From: Mesorhizobium loti CJ3sym
GTDB taxonomy: Bacteria > Pseudomonadota > Alphaproteobacteria > Rhizobiales > Rhizobiaceae
Length of the DNA stretch: 64,000 bases
Direction of reading: 5' to 3'
NCBI RefSeq assembly: GCF_000472785.1
Contig: NZ_AXAL01000010.1
Coordinates: 1-64,000, forward strand
This document shows, one piece after another, positions 43,502-53,024 of this stretch. The notes beneath the pieces were generated by a model, which worked only from the letters and a program-made list of their open reading frames with translations, searched no databases and was not told where the DNA came from. Position 1 is the first letter of the stretch. Every line of letters begins with the position of its first letter. The translations under genes and the position numbers were made by a program.

Positions 43502-44836
43502 TCACCTGTTCACCGAGTAGCAGTCCACCTGCGGCTCGCTTGGCAACACGCCCGAAACGCCAATGACGAAGCCGGGAGCATCGAGCAGCGACGCCCAGTG
43601 CTCGCTCTTCTGGTCCAGCTCGAGGCACAGCCGATCGCCGTCGTAAGGGATCTCGCGCGGCTGGGAATGAAGCGGTTTCAACGGAATGCCGGGCAAGCGT
43701 GATTTCCACAGGCCTTCGAACTGGTCGGCCGAACCGACAGTCGCCTGATTGACGAATATCTTGCGCAGCGCGTCTTCCGATAGCTCCGAACCGACCCGGA
43801 TGACGATGCGGCTGGCCACCAGCAGCTTCGGGTTGTCGATGCGGATTTTCCAGACATTGGTCGAATGCCGCATGACCGGCAGCGCACGCGATTTCGGCTC
43901 GATGTAGCGCAGGCTGAGGATGAGCGAGCGCAGCGCGTCGGCCAGCGCCATGTATGCGGCCCCCGGAGCCATGTGGTCATAGGCGGGCAACTCGCCCAGC
44001 CGCCGCGCGCTCGATCCGTAGGTTGCCATCGAGCCGGCGAGGCCGGCAAGCTCCAGGTAAAGCTCGGCCGGATGGAAGACATCCTGCGCCAGCATGTGGG
44101 CCAGCCGCGGCCGCGCCGCATTGGCGAGATTGAGCATCAGCAGATCTTCGACACTTCGCCCCGGTCCGCCCATGACCATCTTGCCATGCGCTTCGGCGAT
44201 CTGGTCGAGGCCCGTAACAACCTCCAGAAGCAATTGCCGGTACCAGGCCACCGCACCGGTAACCAATGTCGGCGGCAGGAAGGTCTCGTCCAGAGAGACG
44301 CCGCCATCGGCTCGAATCCCCTTGAGGTCCGCTATCGGCAAGGCTGTGTAGCCACCGACCGACTTGCCGGGTGCCAGAAGAAGCGCCTGCGGACGGGCGA
44401 TTTCGATTTCTTCAGGGTCTGAACCGCCCTGGACGGCGTCACGCACCGAGACGATCCGCCCATGATAGCGTGCTCCCGAAGTGGCGGCGTGTGCGGGATC
44501 GAAGCCGACACCGCCGGGAGGTTCGAGCGGCAAGGCCACCAGCACCGGTCCGGCAGCCGTGTCTGGCGTCACCGGCAACGGCTGCGGCGCGTCCATCATC
44601 TCCGGAATGGCGAAAGGTGTTCCGTCCGGGAAGATGCCGCGAGCGGACAGGATGGCGACCTGGCCGGCATCGAGTAACGCCTGGTCCAGCGTCAGTTGTT
44701 GAAAGCCGAACGTATGCAACTGCCCGGCCTGCAACGCGCCGCGCACGGTCGCCTCGAAGAAACGGTCCTGCTGCTGGAAATGCTGGGTCCGCAGGAAAAG
44801 ACCTTCGGACCACAGCACCCTGTTTGCATCGCTCAT
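43502..44836 (-). CDS. tssK: TssK, T6SS baseplate connector
   Basis: Protein of 444 aa, normal length. The start is typical (NRVLWSEGLFLRTQHFQQQDRFFE), followed by the receptor-binding-like middle and C-terminal domains (LPAYDHMAPGAAYMALADALRSLI). TssK is cytoplasmic and links the TssEFG-VgrG baseplate to TssL and TssM. It is the only tssK in the window although there are two tssL/tssM pairs. It lies 4 nt before tssL. Confidence 0.93.
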   Translation of the reverse strand: MSDANRVLWSEGLFLRTQHFQQQDRFFEATVRGALQAGQLHTFGFQQLTLDQALLDAGQVAILSARGIFPDGTPFAIPEMMDAPQPLPVTPDTAAGPVLVALPLEPPGGVGFDPAHAATSGARYHGRIVSVRDAVQGGSDPEEIEIARPQALLLAPGKSVGGYTALPIADLKGIRADGGVSLDETFLPPTLVTGAVAWYRQLLLEVVTGLDQIAEAHGKMVMGGPGRSVEDLLMLNLANAARPRLAHMLAQDVFHPAELYLELAGLAGSMATYGSSARRLGELPAYDHMAPGAAYMALADALRSLILSLRYIEPKSRALPVMRHSTNVWKIRIDNPKLLVASRIVIRVGSELSEDALRKIFVNQATVGSADQFEGLWKSRLPGIPLKPLHSQPREIPYDGDRLCLELDQKSEHWASLLDAPGFVIGVSGVLPSEPQVDCYSVNR

Positions 44837-44875
44837 GCCGTTACTCTCTGCATCGAGCTTCCCTTGCCCTGGCCG

Positions 44876-45328
44876 CTAGGCGGAGATACCGCCCTTGCCA
44901 ATCGTGACATTGATCGTGAATTTTGATCCCGACGACACCGACTTGGTCGTGCGCCAGTTCCTGCCGGTGGGCTCGCGGATCAACGCGACGAAGCCCAGCG
45001 CCGTCGCATCCGGCTCAACGGTGATCGTCTTGGACGCGGATTTTCCCGGCCCGACGGCGATCTGGTCGGATCCGATGAGATCGCCTGCCAGCGCCGAGCC
45101 GGCGTCGCCCTGCAGGGCAAAGTAGTCGGCGGAATTGAATTTACCGGTGCTGCGCAGCCGCATGACGAGAACCGTCACCGGCCGGTCGCCGCCGCCTGGT
45201 CCAGGGTTCATGCCTGCCCCACCGGTCACATTGATGGTGATTACCGAAGGTTTCGGCGGACCGCTCTGGCAAGCCGCAAGCAGTCCGGTTGCGCCCAGGG
45301 CAACGATAAATTCGCGTCGGTCGATCAT
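44876..45328 (-). CDS. tssJ: TssJ, T6SS outer-membrane lipoprotein
   Basis: Protein of 150 aa. A lipobox (LLAAC, Cys19) ends the signal. The signal has an early twin-arginine-like element DRREFIVAL, which is unusual for TssJ. The mature part has the beta-sandwich motifs of the family (ITINVTGGAGMNP, RPVTVLVMRLRSTGKF, DYFALQGDAGSALAGDLIGSD). It binds the periplasmic end of TssM. The gene lies between tagH copy 2 and tssK. Confidence 0.88.
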   Translation of the reverse strand: MIDRREFIVALGATGLLAACQSGPPKPSVITINVTGGAGMNPGPGGGDRPVTVLVMRLRSTGKFNSADYFALQGDAGSALAGDLIGSDQIAVGPGKSASKTITVEPDATALGFVALIREPTGRNWRTTKSVSSGSKFTINVTIGKGGISA

Positions 45329-45331
45329 GTC

Positions 45332-46798
45332 TCACTCCTCCTCATATGCGTCCCGAAAATCGGCGCCGATTTCGCCCAGAAAGCTTTTCTCCGCGCTCTC
45401 GGCGATTTCACGATGGCGTTTCTGGTAGAGCTCCCACAGCTTGGCGCCGCGCCCGCCCGAAAGCAGAGTGCCGATCGCGGAATTCGATTTCAGCTCCTGC
45501 TCGATCGCTGCCGGCTCAAAACGGTCGACCATCCGGCGCAGGGCGGCCTGCACGCCGCGCCAGGCGCGCACGTGGTGCTGCGCGAGATCGCGAACCGCGT
45601 CGGCGATTGCCGCTTCGCCGGCGAGAAAGCCGGGGCTGCGTTCGGCAATAAGCGTGACGATGGCGTCGTCGACCGTCGGTAGGAACTTCAGGGGATTGAC
45701 TTCGGAAGCCCCTACCATGGTCTGGGCGACACGGGCATTGCCCTTTTCCTCGGCCCGCTTGCGCAGAAGCTGCATCAGGCCTTCCATCATCAGCCGGTAT
45801 TCGCGGCCGAACTTCTCCATTTCCGCGATGCTGTCGCGGCCGGGGAAATCGGCTTCCTCGACGCCCATGCCGTGCAGGAATGCGGAGCGAAGCGCCATGT
45901 CGCCCGGCTGGGCCACTGCCGGCTGGCTGGCGGGCGTAGCGGCAGCACCTGTCCGCGCTGGGGCCGGGCTATCAGCCGCCTGCCCGGGCAAATCCCAGGG
46001 ATTGGCGGGTCGCTGGGCGGCGCGCTCGCGCTGGCCAGTCGAACCGACGCCGTTTGCCGAACCGGTCGCGGCGGCGGGTCCGAAACCAAAATCATCGGTG
46101 AAATCGGACGGTTTTCCATGAGCGAGTTGGGCTCCACGGCCGAGGGACGGCACAGGGTCGAGGCTGAATGGATCCGTTTGGCTCGCCGCGCCGCCCGGTT
46201 CGAGGTAAGGGGCGGCGTCTTTCGCCACAGGCGTCGAAACCGGATCGAGGCTGAACGGGTCATCGAAAGCAGGCGAGCTGCGCTGGCTGGAGGCGGCACG
46301 CTCGAACGCGCCCGCAACCGGCTGCTCGAACGGATTCGGCAGATCGGCCGGACGTGGCCGTCGCGGCTCCTCCTCGACCTTGGCGGAAAAGAAGTCGTCA
46401 CGGCCGATGCTCACCGGCGCCCGCGATGCCGGCGGCAAGCGTTCCGCAACCGGCTGGCTGGCGGCAGGTGCCTGGGCAGTTGGCGTCTGCAGGTCGACAT
46501 AGACGACGTAGTCGCCAAGTCTCATCCGCATGCCGCTTTGAAGGCGCGTCGACTGGCCGGCACCAAGCGGGCTGTCGGAGTCGTTTATGAAAAGTCCACT
46601 GCTCGACGTGTCGGTGACGAAATAGCCGTCTCGCCCGCCCGTGATCTTGCAATGGGCGCGGGAAACGAACATGTCGGGATCGTTGATCTGCCAGCCCGCG
46701 TCCGCACTGCGGCCGATCACCAGCTCACCTTCGTCAAGCCGGGTCTGCCGTACCGCCTGGGTGCGTGGCCCTTGTTCCAGCGTCAGCAGCAGGCTCAT
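45332..46798 (-). CDS. tagH: T6SS-associated FHA-domain protein TagH/Fha, second copy
   Basis: Protein of 488 aa; ATG at 46798 overlaps the tssG stop in ATGA. The FHA domain (residues 1-105) keeps Gly29-Arg30 and Ser46-Arg47-Ala48-His49, but the usual Asn-Gly-Thr is Ser-Gly-Leu here. A Pro/Ala-rich disordered linker (about 110-300) has a DPFSLDP-like motif twice. The C-terminal domain (about 305-488) is related to TagH copy 1 (TMVGASEVNPLKFLP, EAAIADAVRDLAQH). Fha proteins are the phosphorylation target and assembly scaffold of PpkA-controlled T6SS. Confidence 0.88.
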   Translation of the reverse strand: MSLLLTLEQGPRTQAVRQTRLDEGELVIGRSADAGWQINDPDMFVSRAHCKITGGRDGYFVTDTSSSGLFINDSDSPLGAGQSTRLQSGMRMRLGDYVVYVDLQTPTAQAPAASQPVAERLPPASRAPVSIGRDDFFSAKVEEEPRRPRPADLPNPFEQPVAGAFERAASSQRSSPAFDDPFSLDPVSTPVAKDAAPYLEPGGAASQTDPFSLDPVPSLGRGAQLAHGKPSDFTDDFGFGPAAATGSANGVGSTGQRERAAQRPANPWDLPGQAADSPAPARTGAAATPASQPAVAQPGDMALRSAFLHGMGVEEADFPGRDSIAEMEKFGREYRLMMEGLMQLLRKRAEEKGNARVAQTMVGASEVNPLKFLPTVDDAIVTLIAERSPGFLAGEAAIADAVRDLAQHHVRAWRGVQAALRRMVDRFEPAAIEQELKSNSAIGTLLSGGRGAKLWELYQKRHREIAESAEKSFLGEIGADFRDAYEEE

Positions 46799-47880
46799 GC
46801 CGCGACCCCCGCCATTTCCGGCCGCCATCCAACAATCGTCCGCAGCCGCAGATCGTCAGCATCGCCCCTTTCGGCGGGCCGCGCAAGCCAGGCGGTCCGG
46901 CCAAGCTGGACCGCTCCGAGACGCGGTGGCGGCACCGCTTCACGCGCCAGCACGATGCGCAGGTCGACGTCGAGCGATTCCCCGACCATGTCGCGAACGG
47001 CCTGCTTGAACAGTTTGAGGCGCGCGCCTCCCGGCAGGAACGCCTTGAACTCCTCAAAGGAGAGAGGGCCGACGCGCAGCTCGATCCTGCTTTGGCGGTT
47101 GAAAACGCGCGGGCCGATCGTCGCCCCCCGGCCGAGCCCGGCATAGGCTTTTGCGAGGCGGGTCTGCAGCCCGGCTGGTATGGCTATCCAGGCGGCGATG
47201 AACTCCTTGATTTGAACCGGCACCCTGAACGCTTCCGCCAGAAACAGCGTCAGCCGCTCCGGGCCGTCGACCTGGCTGGCAAGCGACGCGGCCTGGCGAA
47301 GCTTGACGGCGTCGAGATCAGGATTGCGGGTGCCGGGAAGTCCGATCCCGGCCATCGCTTCCAGCATGGCGCGGACGCGGCCACCGACCGCGCGCTCGAC
47401 CTGGACCGCCGGATGAGCATCCGCCCAGGCCCGGTAGTAAAGGGCAATCATGCGGTGCTGGAGGATGTTGACGAAGTCCACGAAGGTCGTGTCGCTGGTC
47501 TGCTGTGCGTCGGCACCGGCGAACCAGCGCTGCGACAGGCGGTCGAGCACCCAACGCGTCAGATGCAGCGGCATCGGCCCCTCGGGTCCCAACAGACCGA
47601 GATTTGCAACCGTAACTCGGGCCGGTGCCTTGTCGGTAGCCTCGCGGAATTGCACCAGGTCCCGCGCGGAAAAGGCGAGGCGCACATGCTGGCCGAGCCT
47701 TGCCGGCTCGCGGTCGGGGCGTCCGGAATGGCCGAACAGACCGTTCCGCTGTTCGAGACGGCGCAGCAGTTCGAAAAAGTCGAACGCTTCAGACAGACCT
47801 TCGGCCCGATCCTGGCCGATCCTGTCGAGATCAGATGTCTTGTCTAGATCAGGTAGCGATTGCCGGGCGTCATCGGCCAT
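46795..47880 (-). CDS. tssG: TssG, T6SS baseplate protein
   Basis: Protein of 361 aa from the ATG at 47880, 37 nt inside the end of tssF; an upstream frame to 48051 is only tssF antisense-frame noise. Motifs are FDFFELLRRLEQRNG, VRLAFSARDLVQF, LGLLGPEGPMPLHLT and RAWADAHPAV. TssG forms the baseplate wedge with TssE, TssF and TssK. The long overlap with tssF suggests coupled translation. Confidence 0.92.
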   Translation of the reverse strand: MADDARQSLPDLDKTSDLDRIGQDRAEGLSEAFDFFELLRRLEQRNGLFGHSGRPDREPARLGQHVRLAFSARDLVQFREATDKAPARVTVANLGLLGPEGPMPLHLTRWVLDRLSQRWFAGADAQQTSDTTFVDFVNILQHRMIALYYRAWADAHPAVQVERAVGGRVRAMLEAMAGIGLPGTRNPDLDAVKLRQAASLASQVDGPERLTLFLAEAFRVPVQIKEFIAAWIAIPAGLQTRLAKAYAGLGRGATIGPRVFNRQSRIELRVGPLSFEEFKAFLPGGARLKLFKQAVRDMVGESLDVDLRIVLAREAVPPPRLGAVQLGRTAWLARPAERGDADDLRLRTIVGWRPEMAGVAA

Positions 47881-49718
47881 GGCACATCCTCCTGCTTCTG
47901 CAGCAGCCGCGTGCGGGTTCGCACGAAGCCATTTATTCCAGCGTGACGGGCAAACAGCCGCGCCAGCAAGGCCGAAAGCAGCAAACTGCTTTGCCCGGCC
48001 AGCACCGACTGGTCGACATGCAACGTCACTTCGGTGCCCCGCCCGAAGCACATCGGGCCGTCGATCTGCAGCCGTTCGATCACCGACCGCGAGTCGATGC
48101 GCACGATCGAATGCACATTGCGGGCAAGGCTCGGGTCGCCCCGGTCGGCATAAAGATCGAGCAGCGCATGCAGCGGATCGACGCCGCGGCCTTCCTTGGC
48201 GAGGCTGAGAAAGTTGAGCGCGAGCTGCGCCACCAGTCGCCAGGCGAGATCGTCGGCGCGGGATTCGCCATCGGCTCCGGTGGGCAGTGCCGCGGGGATG
48301 GCCGGCTGCGGCGGACGCAACGCACCGAGCAGCCGAACGGATTCGACCGGGTCACCGGCCTCGAGCGTCAAGGTCGGATTGTCGTCGAGGATCGGCAGGT
48401 CACGGTTGGTGCAAAGCGCCACGATGTCGAGACGCTTCAACGGTCGGTTCGAGGGACTTGGGAGCGGCCGGGATACGGCCAGGAAGACATCGTCCCCGGT
48501 GTATGACGTGCGGGTCAGCCCATCGCGCCGTTCATCCTCAGTCGCCCGGCGTGGGCGTCGTTCCGTCGAATAGACCCAGCCGCTGCCGCGATTCTGCCCT
48601 AGGCTGAACAACTCCGGTATCTCGGCGTCGCTGCCTTCACTATCGGCATCCTCGACGCGCAGGACACGATAGATCTCGAAGTCGCGCGCCCGCGTGCGGT
48701 CGGCGTGCAGCACCTGCCGCGTCTTGCGCGGGTCGAGCTCGACGACGTTGCACTCACGTTCAAACAGATTGATGATCGGCGTCGAGAAAAGTTCGAAATC
48801 CGCCGGAGTCAGGTCGGCGAGTTCGGGCACTGGGCGGCCGAACAGGAAGATGATCTCGAGTCCGCCCTCGCATTTGCGCACCACCGGCTGCAGCGCCGAG
48901 ACCCTCACATAGTGAAAGCGCTCCGGCATGACGAAATATTCGCGCAGCAGGCGGTACCCTTCGAATGTCGGGCGGGTACGCGGCATCAGGGCCTCGTCGT
49001 CGCTGATGCCGACCATTTCGGGTGCCGGCAAGGGCGACAGCCGGTTGGCCTTGCCTTCCGGCCTTGCACCAATCGCCACGCAGGCGCCGAAGATCGCATC
49101 GAACAGAAGCGGTGCCTTGGTGCGTCCGGCAAAGTAGAGGTCAAGCTGGTCGAGCGCCAATTCGTCGAGTTTGCCTTTTCCGGTCCGCGTCAGCGCCAGA
49201 CGCAGCGCCGCCTCGCCGCCGGTTCCGCCGATCGGCCCTATGCCGACCGCCGCCAGCGCACTGCGATCCTGAAAATAGCTGACCGAAGTGATTGCTATCG
49301 GCCAAAGCGTTATGTCCTGCGCGGTGGAGAAGGTGCAGCGCGTTGACAGGCCGGGTTGCAGGCTGGAGACCAGCCGCGTGTTGCGCCTGACGACGTGGCC
49401 GGCGGGCATGGTCTGCACGTGTTGACCGGGTTTCAGCACGGCCATCGCCGTTGCGGGCGCCGGTGTGACCAGATCGGGATAGAGGACATCGAGCACGCTG
49501 CGCGAAAATCGCGAGCGCTCGGCGTCGACTTTCAGCCGGGTGCGTGCGGCGAGGAAGGCGACGCCGTCCAGCAGCCGTTCGACATAGGGATCCGGGCAGG
49601 GCACAGTATCGAGGGAGAGGTTGCGCGCCACTGCCGGATGCATATCGGCAAATTCCGCCGCAAGGCCGCGGATATGGGTCAGTTCCTCCTCGTAATATTC
49701 GACGAAAACCCGATCCAT
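47844..49718 (-). CDS. tssF: TssF, T6SS baseplate protein
   Basis: Protein of 624 aa. Classic start DRVFVEYYEEELTHIRGLAAEFA and the following HPAVARNL, then DPYVERLLDGVAFLAARTRLKVDAE. Further motifs include FPARTRLK-type repeats, LREYFVMPERFHYV and TGPMCFGRGTEV-like GPMCFGRGTEVTLHVD. Length fits the family. It lies 1 nt after the tssE stop and overlaps tssG. Confidence 0.93.
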   Translation of the reverse strand: MDRVFVEYYEEELTHIRGLAAEFADMHPAVARNLSLDTVPCPDPYVERLLDGVAFLAARTRLKVDAERSRFSRSVLDVLYPDLVTPAPATAMAVLKPGQHVQTMPAGHVVRRNTRLVSSLQPGLSTRCTFSTAQDITLWPIAITSVSYFQDRSALAAVGIGPIGGTGGEAALRLALTRTGKGKLDELALDQLDLYFAGRTKAPLLFDAIFGACVAIGARPEGKANRLSPLPAPEMVGISDDEALMPRTRPTFEGYRLLREYFVMPERFHYVRVSALQPVVRKCEGGLEIIFLFGRPVPELADLTPADFELFSTPIINLFERECNVVELDPRKTRQVLHADRTRARDFEIYRVLRVEDADSEGSDAEIPELFSLGQNRGSGWVYSTERRPRRATEDERRDGLTRTSYTGDDVFLAVSRPLPSPSNRPLKRLDIVALCTNRDLPILDDNPTLTLEAGDPVESVRLLGALRPPQPAIPAALPTGADGESRADDLAWRLVAQLALNFLSLAKEGRGVDPLHALLDLYADRGDPSLARNVHSIVRIDSRSVIERLQIDGPMCFGRGTEVTLHVDQSVLAGQSSLLLSALLARLFARHAGINGFVRTRTRLLQKQEDVPWPMTPGNRYLI

Positions 49719-49719
49719 C

Positions 49720-50481
49720 TCAGGCGTCCCTAATTTCGGTCCGCGCCAAGCCGTTGTCGAGATTGATCGTGGTGCGCAGGCGCATGCGTTCCGGTGTCGG
49801 CGTCATGATCAGCACGGCATCGATCTCGATCTTCAGCCCTACGGTCTTATCACCAAGGGTGACGGTAACCTTCGTCGCGCTTTCCTTGAGGCGGGGCTCG
49901 AAGGTGGCGAGCACCGAGCGGATTTCGCGCGCCAGCACGTCGCGGTCAAAGTCGCGGGACGACCGGCCCGAGAAGGAAGGCACGCCGTAATTGACCACGC
50001 TTCGGCGGACCTCCGGAAAATCGGCGAGCGACGGTGGATTGTCCGCCATCTGCTCGTTTTCCAGGTCGGAAAGCAGCGGTGTCGCCTCGAAGCGCTCGGT
50101 GTTGAACAGCGCCTCGATGTCGCGCCGCACCGCTTCCCTGAGCACGCGGGCCGATACCACCACACCGCGGCTTTCGATCTCGACGCGTTGCTGGGTCTGA
50201 AAGGCCAGGCGATGCAGATGCCGTTTCTGATCGGGCGTCAGCTCCGCATCCGCGTCGATGGTCCGCGCACTGCCGGCAACAAGGGTGTCGAGACGGTCCG
50301 CGCCAAGCTCGTTCAGCAGGACATGGCGCAGCCCGTCTATCTCCGAGGTCAGGCCCGGCAGGTCGTTGACGAGGCGATCCCACAGCGACGGCTGGACGGC
50401 CTCGCTTTTCGCCCGCAGGCTGCCCGCGATCTGCTGCTTGCCCGCGCCGGGCCGCCGAACCTCACTTGCCGACATAGACAT
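49720..50481 (-). CDS. tssE: TssE, gp25-like T6SS baseplate protein, long form
   Basis: Protein of 253 aa if the ATG at 50481 is used (another ATG is at 50475); both lie inside the end of hcp. The gp25/lysozyme-like baseplate fold is in the C-terminal half (SVVNYGVPSFSGRSSRDFD, REIRSVLATFEPRLKE). The N-terminal half has the SLWDRLVNDLP start motif and an extra helical region, so the protein is longer than the usual TssE of roughly 150 residues. It initiates sheath assembly on the baseplate. Confidence 0.85.
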   Translation of the reverse strand: MSMSASEVRRPGAGKQQIAGSLRAKSEAVQPSLWDRLVNDLPGLTSEIDGLRHVLLNELGADRLDTLVAGSARTIDADAELTPDQKRHLHRLAFQTQQRVEIESRGVVVSARVLREAVRRDIEALFNTERFEATPLLSDLENEQMADNPPSLADFPEVRRSVVNYGVPSFSGRSSRDFDRDVLAREIRSVLATFEPRLKESATKVTVTLGDKTVGLKIEIDAVLIMTPTPERMRLRTTINLDNGLARTEIRDA

Positions 50482-50923
50482 CCATTTCGGCTTCATCATT
50501 GCCGTCATAGACGAACTTGATCTTCTTGTAGGCGAAGCTGACCGCTTCCTCGATCAGGTCTGCCTCATCGTCAGCTTGCGACATGTCGTATTCCATGATC
50601 GAGGCGTCGGTCAGCGTAACGACCAGGTAATCCTTGCTTTCGCCATCGATAGTCCGCCGTGCCGAAAACACGACCTCATTGAGGGCCTTGTTCTCGAACA
50701 ACGCCTTTGCCAGGTAGGGCGAGGATTTGTCGTAGTGTTTGGTGAACTTGATCATGCCCATGGAGACGCGCCCACGGCGTGAGAGCGAATTCGGATCGTA
50801 GGGTGCGACCATCTTGTAGTCGACGCCATGGACTTCGATCTCGTCCGAGTGGCCGTCGCGGGTGCTGGGGCCCTTGATATCGGGAACCTTCAGAAAGCCA
50901 TCAATCTTCATGGTCGTGGGCAT
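50462..50923 (-). CDS. hcp: Hcp (TssD), T6SS inner-tube protein
   Basis: Protein of 153 aa, normal size. It starts PTTMKIDGFLKVPDIKGPST and has the Hcp motifs IEVHGVDYKM, GMIKFTKHYDKSSPYLAKAL and ASIMEYDMSQ. A purine-rich GAGAGAGAAA stretch lies directly before the ATG, suggesting good translation. Hexamers stack to form the tube ejected by the sheath. Placed between tssC and tssE; a 46-nt gap before it is the largest in this part of the operon. Confidence 0.95.
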   Translation of the reverse strand: MPTTMKIDGFLKVPDIKGPSTRDGHSDEIEVHGVDYKMVAPYDPNSLSRRGRVSMGMIKFTKHYDKSSPYLAKALFENKALNEVVFSARRTIDGESKDYLVVTLTDASIMEYDMSQADDEADLIEEAVSFAYKKIKFVYDGNDEAEMDVYVGK

Positions 50924-50969
50924 TTTCTCTCTCCACCGCTTTTAAAAACCAAGATGTTGTTGCTGCAAA

Positions 50970-52475
50970 TCAAGTCTTCACGGACGGCAGTTCCGACACC
51001 AGTCGGAGCGAGGCATTGATGCCCTCCAACTGGTAGTGCGGGCGCAGATAGAAGCGGGCATTGTAGTAGCCTGGCCGCCCCTCCACGCTGTCCACCTGGA
51101 CCTCGGCAGCGGCAAGCGGGCGCTTGGCGCGCGCCTTGTCGTCGGCAAAGGCCGGGTTGGCCAGCACGTAGCGGTTGATCCACTCGGTCAACCAGATCTG
51201 CATGTCGGAGCGCTCCTTGAACGAGCCGACTTTGTCGCGCGCAATCGCCTTGAGGTAGTGCGCAAAGCGCGAGACCGGGAAAAGATAGGGCAGGTTGGCG
51301 CTCAGCCGCTCGTTCGACTGTGCGTCGGGGTCGACCAGCCGGCCGGCGCGCGTTTCGTCGTCCTGCAGCGAATGGGCGCCGATGAAGGCCGCCAGATCCG
51401 TGTTCTTACGGTGCAGGATCGGCATCAGGCCGAGCTTGGCCAGTTCGGCCTCGCGCCGGTCGTCGATGGCGACCTCGGTCGGGCATTTCATCGCGATCGA
51501 GCCGTCGTCGGTGGGGAAGCTGTGCACCGGCAGGTTGAGGACCGTGCCGCCATTCTCGACGCCGCGGATCTGCGTGCCCCAGCCGAAAAGCTTGTGGCTG
51601 CGGTTGATGTTGACGCCCATCGGGAAGGCGGCGTTCATCCAGACATATTTGTTGTGGTCGCCCTGCACCTCTTCCTCGAAGGTGAAGCCCTTTACCGGAA
51701 CGGTGTCCGTGCCATAGGGCAGCCTGGCCAGGACGCGAGGCATGGTCAGGCCGATATAGCGAGCGTCCTCGCTCTCGCGCAGCGACTGCCATGAGGCATA
51801 GGCCGGGTTGGAGACGATCTGCTGCAGGTCTTGCGGGTTCGGCAATTCCTGCCAGCTGTCCATGCGGAACAGGCGCGGCGAGGCGGCTGCGATGAACGGC
51901 GTGTGCGCCGAGGCGCAGATGCCGGAAATATTGCGCAGCAGGCCGACGTCGCGCGGGTGGTTGGAGAATTCATAGGCGCCGATCACACAGCCGATCGGCT
52001 CGCCACCCAGCATCGAATACTCGTCCGTATAGACCTTCTTGAAGATCGGGCTCTGGTCCCACATCTGGCCTTCATAGTCTTCGAGCGTGTCGCCCAGCTG
52101 CTCCTTGGAGATGTTCATTACCCGGATCTTCAGCTTCTGATCCGTCTCGGTGTTGTTGACGAGATACCAGAGGCCACGCCATGTGCCTTCCATCTCGCGC
52201 ACCTCCGGCGCGTGCAGAATCTCGTTGACCTGTGCCGTCAGCATCTTGTCGATGCCCGCGATCAGCGACTTGATCGATTTGATCGCATTGGAAGAAATGG
52301 TCGTGGTGTCGGAACGCGACTGCGCCGCGAGTGCCAGATTGCGCACGAGTTGCTGCAGCTTCTCGCTGTCGTCCTTCTTGACTTTGAAATCCTTCTCGAG
52401 AAGCCCGCTGAATTCGTCGAGGTTTATGGCTTCGGCCTCGGCGGTGACGGCGGCGGTCTTTTGCTGTTCGGCCAT
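50970..52475 (-). CDS. tssC: TssC, large sheath subunit
   Basis: Protein of 501 aa, the usual length. Recognisable by WRGLWYLVNNTETD, FGVLIGDYEF-like IGCVIGAYEFSNHP, FIAAASPRLF, LTMPRVLARLPYG, WMNAAFPMGVNI and the C-terminal RFYLRPHYQLEGI. It forms the contractile sheath with TssB and is recycled by ClpV. Four nt separate it from tssB. Confidence 0.96.
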   Translation of the reverse strand: MAEQQKTAAVTAEAEAINLDEFSGLLEKDFKVKKDDSEKLQQLVRNLALAAQSRSDTTTISSNAIKSIKSLIAGIDKMLTAQVNEILHAPEVREMEGTWRGLWYLVNNTETDQKLKIRVMNISKEQLGDTLEDYEGQMWDQSPIFKKVYTDEYSMLGGEPIGCVIGAYEFSNHPRDVGLLRNISGICASAHTPFIAAASPRLFRMDSWQELPNPQDLQQIVSNPAYASWQSLRESEDARYIGLTMPRVLARLPYGTDTVPVKGFTFEEEVQGDHNKYVWMNAAFPMGVNINRSHKLFGWGTQIRGVENGGTVLNLPVHSFPTDDGSIAMKCPTEVAIDDRREAELAKLGLMPILHRKNTDLAAFIGAHSLQDDETRAGRLVDPDAQSNERLSANLPYLFPVSRFAHYLKAIARDKVGSFKERSDMQIWLTEWINRYVLANPAFADDKARAKRPLAAAEVQVDSVEGRPGYYNARFYLRPHYQLEGINASLRLVSELPSVKT

Positions 52476-52478
52476 GGT

Positions 52479-53018
52479 TTACTCCCCTGCCTTGTCGTCG
52501 TCGGTGAGCGCCTGGCTGGCGATCTTGCCAAGCAGCGGCTCGTTGTTCAGCAACTGCGCGATGCGTTTTTCGGCGTCGACGCGGCCGTCCATGAAGCCGA
52601 GCAATTCCTCGAGCTGGCGACGCATCTTGAGGATCTCGGCCAGTTGCGGCACTTGCGCGGCAACCTTGTCCGGAGCGAAATCACCCATCTTGGTGAAGGT
52701 GAGATCGAGCGCCAGTTCCTCGTCGCGCTCCTGGCCCTCGGCCTGCGGCAGCGTGTTCTTCACCCGGGCTTTGACGCGGGGTCCGAGCGCCTCCATGAAC
52801 TTGGGGAAGCGGTTGGCGTCGGTCTCGACGAAGGATCGGTCCAGCACCGATTTTGACGCTTCTTTGGTTTGCGAAGCGCCGGAAAGGTCGGCCATCACGG
52901 CCATGACAAACGGCAATTCGATCGTCGTCGGGCTACCGTAGGTTTCCACGTCGTAGGCGATCTGCACCCGCGGCGCGCGATTTCGTTCGATGACCTTCGC
53001 TTTGCTTTCGGCTGGCAT
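52479..53018 (-). CDS. tssB: TssB, small sheath subunit
   Basis: Protein of 179 aa with the family pattern RVQIAYDVETYG, ELPFVMAVMADLSG, FMEALGPRVKARVKNTL and the C-terminal DGRVDAEKRIAQLLNN. It pairs with TssC in the sheath. It is second in the operon after tssA. Confidence 0.95.
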   Translation of the reverse strand: MPAESKAKVIERNRAPRVQIAYDVETYGSPTTIELPFVMAVMADLSGASQTKEASKSVLDRSFVETDANRFPKFMEALGPRVKARVKNTLPQAEGQERDEELALDLTFTKMGDFAPDKVAAQVPQLAEILKMRRQLEELLGFMDGRVDAEKRIAQLLNNEPLLGKIASQALTDDDKAGE

Positions 53019-53024
53019 GTGCTG

